A stretch of DNA of 26,473 nt from a virus: positions 1 through 26,473 of IMG/VR virus record IMGVR_UViG_3300024256_000051. The stretch is one strand, 5' to 3'. This document shows positions 22,783 through 26,473 of the stretch, piece by piece (the first letter of the stretch is position 1; each line of letters opens with the position of its first letter). A model generated the notes under the pieces. That model was not told where the DNA came from. It made no database searches and saw only the letters and a list, made by a program, of their open reading frames with translations. The position numbers and the translations under genes were made by a program.

Positions 22783-23691
22783 TTAAAAGTAGGCGTCACC
22801 ACCTCTATCTGAAATCCATTTGTTGATGTCTTTGGGTTCATTTGTTATTTCTATTTTATTGCCAAACATCTTTTTAGCTTTTTCTATTTCTTTTCTTTTT
22901 TGTTTACCTTCAGTTGAATTATAGTCATCTTCAAATACTTCGTCGTCATAGTAATACATATCTTCTATATACCCCAATACATCCACTACCATAATTTTGT
23001 CAACCACTAATTCGTTCCACCACCAATCACCTGTAAATGGGTGTGGTTCTCCGAAATGTTTATTTAATTGTTTTTGATGTGTCTTTATTACTTTGACAAC
23101 ACCCTTCTCATATAAATTGAATACTTTTTTCACTCCCCTTTTATCTAACGTATTTCCATCTTTATCTTCTAAGTGACTAAACAGGCCGTGTACATTTCTT
23201 TTATATTTTAACTTTAACTTGCGTATAATGTCATCAAAAATAAAAGTCATCTTTCCTTTTATTTTATCACCTATTTTACTATCTGATGCTTTATTTAATA
23301 AATAAGTCAATGACGATGAAAATTGTGGTTCAGTTGATACCCACCTCATTCCAGTTTCATCTGGTCGAGACATTATATCATCGGAAGAAGCTATTTTCAA
23401 TTTACCTATCATATGGACAAGAAACCCACCATCGGTTCTAATTCCACTTAGATTTCCTATATTACTTTGAGAAGTTGTAGTAAATGTTGAAAGTGCCTTT
23501 GATGTACCTTGAAGTTTTTTTAGATTTACCAATCCTTTAAAATCCGTTACATGAAATGTTGGAATATCTACATCACCTACAATTACATCTACCACTTTTT
23601 TTGATAATGGAATCATAGTAGAATCCATCATATTTAGTTGAGAGTCTTCCCAAGATATTACTTCATATAATAAATCTTTTAATTTAATCAT
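22783..23691 (-). CDS. Leader-bearing protein, possible ADP-ribosyltransferase-like fold
   Basis: A 302-residue protein with leader MIKLKDLLYE, predicted cut after residue 10. The middle shows PTFHVTDFKGLVNLKKLQGT, then ALSTFTTTSQSN, and later WWWNELVVDKIMVVDVLG. A His at a strand end, a Ser-Thr-Phe strand and an Asn-Glu-Leu-Val-Val strand in that order recall the H/R-S-E layout of the ADP-ribosyl-/RNA 2'-phosphotransferase fold, but spacing is long and the match weak. The region about 240-290 is acidic then basic (DDEVFEDDYNSTEGKQKRKE). Its ATG is 3 bases from the upstream stop. The leader marks it as predicted head cargo. Confidence 0.75.
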   Translation of the reverse strand: MIKLKDLLYEVISWEDSQLNMMDSTMIPLSKKVVDVIVGDVDIPTFHVTDFKGLVNLKKLQGTSKALSTFTTTSQSNIGNLSGIRTDGGFLVHMIGKLKIASSDDIMSRPDETGMRWVSTEPQFSSSLTYLLNKASDSKIGDKIKGKMTFIFDDIIRKLKLKYKRNVHGLFSHLEDKDGNTLDKRGVKKVFNLYEKGVVKVIKTHQKQLNKHFGEPHPFTGDWWWNELVVDKIMVVDVLGYIEDMYYYDDEVFEDDYNSTEGKQKRKEIEKAKKMFGNKIEITNEPKDINKWISDRGGDAYF

Positions 23692-23694
23692 AAT

Positions 23695-24015
23695 TTATCT
23701 CGGTGGGTTATAATCCCACGGTCCCCAATGTTCGTGTTTTAACATATTTATCATTGTTTCTTCAACTGAATATTTGTGAATCTTTTTACCATTCGCTGGT
23801 ATTCCACCTAACTCATAGTATTTCTTTTTATTAAGTATTATTTTTCTATTATTACTGAAATCTAATACCATCCCACCTTTCTCAATCCAACAATGACCGA
23901 ATGGTTTGCCATTAGTGGATAGTATCGCAAGACCATGACACAATACTAAATCTTTATCGTGTCCTTTACTAACAAATCTACCGTTAGCTTCGTAGCAATC
24001 ACCTTTACCTGCCAC
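23695..24015 (-). CDS. Conserved phage protein with possible Cys-His-Asp site
   Basis: A 106-residue protein with GTG start overlapping the upstream TAG (TAGTG). It carries no leader. Residues MAGKGDCYEANGR (Cys7), KPFGHCWIEKGG (His41, Cys42) and MVLDFSNNRK (Asp52) follow the order Cys-His-Asp of papain/transglutaminase-like folds, and the protein type (GDCYE..., HxWIE...) is common in marine phages, where it has no assigned function. It is the gene directly downstream of the split kinase. Enzymatic activity is only a guess. Confidence 0.72.
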   Translation of the reverse strand: MAGKGDCYEANGRFVSKGHDKDLVLCHGLAILSTNGKPFGHCWIEKGGMVLDFSNNRKIILNKKKYYELGGIPANGKKIHKYSVEETMINMLKHEHWGPWDYNPPR

Positions 24016-24791
24016 TATCTCTTCTTCAACATTTTTTGTTTTTCAATCCACTTTTTAGCTTGTCTATTCTTAATAGGTGCCTTTATAAATTTACCAATAC
24101 CTTTACCGACCAACATATTAAATTTACTTGTTGCTTGTTTTGTACTTAAATGTTTATTATTGTCAACTAATAGGAAATTGGCATTTCCAAATAACCCCTG
24201 GAAATAAGCCATATTCTTTTGAACTGAATGCCAATATTTTTCAACAACATGAGCTGGTAATCTTCGTGGTCTTTCTTCATTTCGCTGTTGTGCAATTTCC
24301 AATGAAGTATTTACAAATACCATGAATGTATCATATCCCAATTTCATTAAATCTTGTCGTTCATTCTTTACATCTTTAAATTTATGACCCGTACCATCAA
24401 TAATAACACCCAATCTACCTTCTGTATAATTTTTTAGTCGTTGTTTACTTAATGCTTTTGTACGAGTTCTCATACCACTGTAATCATCGTATTCTGGGTC
24501 AGTAAGTTGTTTGAATAACTCTTCTGGCATATTGTCAATGTCGACAGTTCCAAAATATTTTTTCATAAATTTTTCTAATTCAGTATCTTGATTAACCATT
24601 TTTAATCCGGTATAGGATACGCTAACTTTTTTGGGTATTCCGAATAATTGAGATGCAACGTAGGTTTTGCCTGAATTGTGGACATTAACTTCTGATTTTC
24701 CCACATAATAATTATGATTATTATTTATTCGTAAATCATATACATATTTTTTATCATATTTTATTAGCTTAATTGATTTAATTTTCACCAT
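24015..24791 (-). CDS. Split-intein C-half plus P-loop kinase body
   Basis: A 258-residue precursor. Residues 1-39 are a C-terminal split intein (YVYDLRINNNHNYYV block, ending VNVHN). Residues 40-258 are the body of a P-loop kinase that begins in the middle of its Walker A motif (SGKTYVASQLF). Its mate, at 25035-25406, ends in GGPG before the N-intein, so trans-splicing would restore GGPGSGKT and give a kinase of about 249 residues. Other kinase features are GVIIDGTG (Asp132, Walker B or substrate loop) and a basic lid-like QQRNEERPRRLP (169-180). The family is of zeta-toxin/polynucleotide-kinase type and the substrate is undetermined. It overlaps the middle ORF by 14 bases. Confidence 0.88.
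   Translation of the reverse strand: MVKIKSIKLIKYDKKYVYDLRINNNHNYYVGKSEVNVHNSGKTYVASQLFGIPKKVSVSYTGLKMVNQDTELEKFMKKYFGTVDIDNMPEELFKQLTDPEYDDYSGMRTRTKALSKQRLKNYTEGRLGVIIDGTGHKFKDVKNERQDLMKLGYDTFMVFVNTSLEIAQQRNEERPRRLPAHVVEKYWHSVQKNMAYFQGLFGNANFLLVDNNKHLSTKQATSKFNMLVGKGIGKFIKAPIKNRQAKKWIEKQKMLKKR
24675..24791 (-). other. C-terminal split intein segment (Int-C, 39 residues)
   Basis: Intein block F (YDLRINNNHNYYV) and block G (VNVHN followed by extein Ser) are present. His38-Asn39 is the penultimate His and the cyclising Asn; Ser40 is the +1 nucleophile. It has its own ATG at 24791. The length is typical of natural split Int-C pieces. Confidence 0.92.
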
Positions 24792-25044
24792 ATTCTCCGT
24801 GATTTTTAATAAATCTAATATTTTGTTTTTCTGACCAAAATATTTCTTTATTTTTTAATAGTGATTTTATATTTACCATTGATATATGACAATAATCACC
24901 ATCCCATTTTTTACGTGAATTAACATAGCTACAGTAACGTCTATTATTAAATTTAAAATTACACCTATCACATTTATATGATATACTTTGACCTGTATGT
25001 GGGTTTCCTGTTTTAGTATAAATTAAATCAGTTGCTAATAACAT
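24778..25044 (-). CDS. Small zinc-finger ORF between the split-intein halves
   Basis: An 88-residue ORF that overlaps both intein halves (10 bases at its start, 14 at its end). It contains a treble-clef-like cysteine pattern: SYKCDRCNFKF, then RRYCSYV and DGDYCHI, followed by a basic helix (VNIKSLLKNKEIFWSEKQNI). In the fractured-gene arrangement known from marine phages, the space between split-intein halves holds a homing endonuclease of the EDxHD type. This ORF has no complete nuclease motif, so I read it as the zinc-finger/DNA-binding part of a decayed endonuclease or a small DNA-binding protein. Confidence 0.65.
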   Translation of the reverse strand: MLLATDLIYTKTGNPHTGQSISYKCDRCNFKFNNRRYCSYVNSRKKWDGDYCHISMVNIKSLLKNKEIFWSEKQNIRFIKNHGEYGEN

Positions 25045-25406
25045 AATACGTCATCACCATCTTTCAAATCCTTTGCCATAATCCAGTTACCATTCGATAG
25101 TCTTATTTCATGATCTAATGTACAAACAACAGTTTCACCAGTTTCCAATTCTATATTTACCATTTCAGTATCAGCATCGTACTTAAAAAGTTCAACTACT
25201 TCTGAAATTTCTGATTTACCTTTTGTGTTCAATGTCCAAACTCTTTCACCTTTAATTACTTCAGATATTTTAGTATATCCAGTTTCAGTTTTTATTAATG
25301 TATTTTCATCGAAGCAACCTGGACCACCGGCAAGGAATACCGCTTTGAATATGCCTGGATCATTTACTCCCTCGTTTAATTGTATAAGATCTTTTAATTT
25401 AATCAT
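25035..25406 (-). CDS. Capsid leader plus kinase N-half fused to split-intein N-half
   Basis: A 123-residue precursor. Residues 1-12 are a capsid-targeting leader (MIKLKDLIQLNE, cut before GV), 13-30 are the kinase N-terminus ending AVFLAGGPG, and 31-123 the N-intein, starting Cys31 in CFDENTLIKT and carrying block B TLDHE (Thr96, His99). After trans-splicing with 24015-24791 the leader is joined to the kinase body and Walker A is completed, so neither targeting nor ATP binding can occur without splicing. It follows a 76-base intergenic gap with a promoter-like motif. Confidence 0.9.
   Translation of the reverse strand: MIKLKDLIQLNEGVNDPGIFKAVFLAGGPGCFDENTLIKTETGYTKISEVIKGERVWTLNTKGKSEISEVVELFKYDADTEMVNIELETGETVVCTLDHEIRLSNGNWIMAKDLKDGDDVLCY
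25038..25316 (-). other. N-terminal split intein segment (Int-N, 93 residues)
   Basis: Block A begins at Cys31 (CFDENTLIKTETGYTKISEV) and block B has the T-x-x-H of TLDHE, the residues that drive the first N-S acyl shift. The segment ends at DDVLCY with TAG and no endonuclease domain. It matches in role the Int-C at 24675-24791. Confidence 0.92.
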
Positions 25407-25447
25407 TGTCCTTGTCCTTATTCATAAAAAATATATTATCCATCAAC

Positions 25448-25455
25448 TATAAATA
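25448..25455 (-). promoter_or_regulatory. Promoter-like motif TATTTATA upstream of the split kinase
   Basis: The minus strand reads TTATATTTATAGTTGATGG in the 76-base gap between the carbamoyltransferase stop and the Int-N gene, 42 bases before the ATG at 25406. It is the third intergenic copy of this motif in the window. A direct repeat AAGGACAAGGAC just before the ATG probably serves as ribosome site. Confidence 0.45.
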
Positions 25456-25482
25456 TAAGAGAATGGAAAAGTTAGATATTAT

Positions 25483-26473
25483 TTAGAATACTTTGACATC
25501 GTATTTTTTAGAAAACTGGAAGCCGTCCTGTTTAGTATTTACTATTGGATGCCCTTTTATGTTTAGACTTGTGTTTAAAACCATAGGACAACCTGTTTTC
25601 TCATAAAACTCTTTAATAAGTTTATAATAACCTGGATTATCTTCTTTACTGACTGTTTGAACTCTGGAAGTATTATCCACGTGACATATTGCCGGATACT
25701 TATCTGGCCACTTACACTTTGCAGTGAATTGCATAAATTGGGATTTACGAACTGGCATATCAAAAATTTCATGAGCATGTTCTTCCAATACTGATGGGGC
25801 GAATGGTCTAAATTTTTGTCGATGCTTTATAACATTTACTTTATCTTTTATATCATCACCTCTTGGGTCTGCTAATAAACTTCTATTTCCAAGTGCTCGT
25901 GGACCAAACTCAGCTCGTCCATTTGCCACCCCTACTATGTTTCCTTTAAGTAGTTCATTTAATACTTTTTTAACTGGATATTTTCCATCTATGTTATGTC
26001 CTGTGAATGGAGTCTCCCAATTTATATGTTTTCCATAAACATATGCCGCAGAACCGAGTGATGAACCAGCATCACCAGGATTTGGTAATATCCATAAGTC
26101 AGGATAGTAATCACGGGCTATAATAGAGTTAGCTACACAATTCAGTGCAACTCCCCCCATATAAACACAATTATTAGTTTCAGGAATAAGTTTTTGAGTG
26201 AGACTGAATACCTTATGGATTTCTTCTTCGCATATCCATTGGACATTTGCTGCTATATTAAACTTCCAATCATCACTATCATCATCTGGGTAGTATTCTG
26301 GATTCCAATCTAAACAACCTCTATGTAAATTGTTCTTTAAATCAATCGGTTTATCGGAGTCATTAAAGAAATCTTCACGAATACTATTCTTTAGTTTGTG
26401 GTCTTGTGTTCCCCAACCTGCCATTCCCATTAAGATGTATTCATCTTCTTGTGGTTTTAATCCAAGTCGTTGT
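25483..26473 (-). CDS. Carbamoyltransferase, NodU/CmcH family (5' end off window)
   Basis: The frame is open to the window edge, where it reads QRLGLKPQEDEYILMGMAGW; the ATG at 26430 is internal, and the real start lies outside. Family motifs are clear: GGVALNCVANS (nucleotide/metal site of the ASKHA-like N-domain), WILPNPGDAGSSLGSAAYVY, then the C-terminal domain AEFGPRALGNRSLLADPR, FRPFAPSVLEE and VLNTSLNIKGHPIV. Such enzymes make carbamoyl-adenylate from carbamoyl phosphate and ATP and move the carbamoyl group to a sugar or nodulation-factor-like acceptor. Phage members are common in marine T4-like viruses; the acceptor is unknown and could be modified DNA, lipopolysaccharide or a glycan. 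No capsid leader can be checked because the N-terminus is missing. Confidence 0.9.
   Translation of the reverse strand, partial: QRLGLKPQEDEYILMGMAGWGTQDHKLKNSIREDFFNDSDKPIDLKNNLHRGCLDWNPEYYPDDDSDDWKFNIAANVQWICEEEIHKVFSLTQKLIPETNNCVYMGGVALNCVANSIIARDYYPDLWILPNPGDAGSSLGSAAYVYGKHINWETPFTGHNIDGKYPVKKVLNELLKGNIVGVANGRAEFGPRALGNRSLLADPRGDDIKDKVNVIKHRQKFRPFAPSVLEEHAHEIFDMPVRKSQFMQFTAKCKWPDKYPAICHVDNTSRVQTVSKEDNPGYYKLIKEFYEKTGCPMVLNTSLNIKGHPIVNTKQDGFQFSKKYDVKVF

Noticed and set aside
324-25452. Plus-strand ORFs of 60-200 codons scattered through the window
   Set aside because: All lie opposite well-supported minus-strand genes, have no consistent ribosome sites or recognisable products, and are shadows of AT-rich coding sequence.
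25456-25482. Terminator after the carbamoyltransferase gene
   Set aside because: No stem-loop followed by a U-run on the minus strand could be found by eye in the gap.

Overview
The window is an AT-rich piece of a tailed-phage genome. All supported genes lie on the minus strand, packed head to tail with short overlaps (TAATG, ATGA) and almost no intergenic space. The recognisable core is T4-like: large terminase (gp17 type, 10028-11605), portal (gp20 type, 7375-9234) and prohead protease (gp21 type, 3052-3666). With a NodU/CmcH-type carbamoyltransferase, split-intein and homing-endonuclease invasion and low GC, this suggests a marine T4-like myovirus, of the kind found infecting SAR11 or similar low-GC hosts. 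The host is inferred. I saw no rRNA, tRNA or CRISPR.

Layout from high to low coordinates, which is the direction of transcription. 25483-26473 is a partial carbamoyltransferase. 24015-25406 is a P-loop kinase gene broken by a split intein exactly inside its Walker A motif, with a small zinc-finger ORF between the halves. 19283-23691 holds small proteins, an ADP-ribosyltransferase-like protein and a HAD phosphatase. 15637-19286 holds a nucleotidylyltransferase/RNA-ligase fusion and two polymerase-beta-type nucleotidyltransferases. 9224-15631 holds a zinc-ribbon protein, two leader-bearing proteins, a GIY-YIG homing endonuclease that appears to have broken or rebuilt its neighbour, two membrane/coiled-coil proteins, terminase and an EDxHD-type homing endonuclease. 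2548-9234 holds portal, an unknown conserved protein, a run of small leader-bearing proteins and the prohead protease. 1-2548 is a long ORF, cut by the window edge, built of many modules separated by a repeated ESVNE motif.

The unifying signal is at the N-termini. At least 16 proteins start with one of two short leaders, either MIKLKDLLNE-like (about 10 residues) or MKITKTQLREIIREELLNE-like (about 19 residues), and the leader ends in L/I/V-x-E. T4 internal proteins (IPI-III, Alt) have a 10-residue capsid-targeting sequence ending in the same kind of motif, cut by gp21 inside the prohead. I therefore read this window as a large cassette of proteins targeted into the phage head, cleaved by the locally encoded gp21 homologue and probably delivered into the host with the DNA. 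Cargo includes enzymes (kinase, HAD phosphatase, RNA-ligase fusion, nucleotidyltransferase, ADP-ribosyltransferase), suggesting a pre-loaded RNA-repair and host-takeover kit.

Several members have additional internal L/V/I-x-E sites. The 1-2548 ORF looks like a polyprotein with about ten such sites, and the ligase fusion has one exactly between its two enzyme domains. The capsid delivery and the cleavage are inferences from sequence pattern, not demonstrated.
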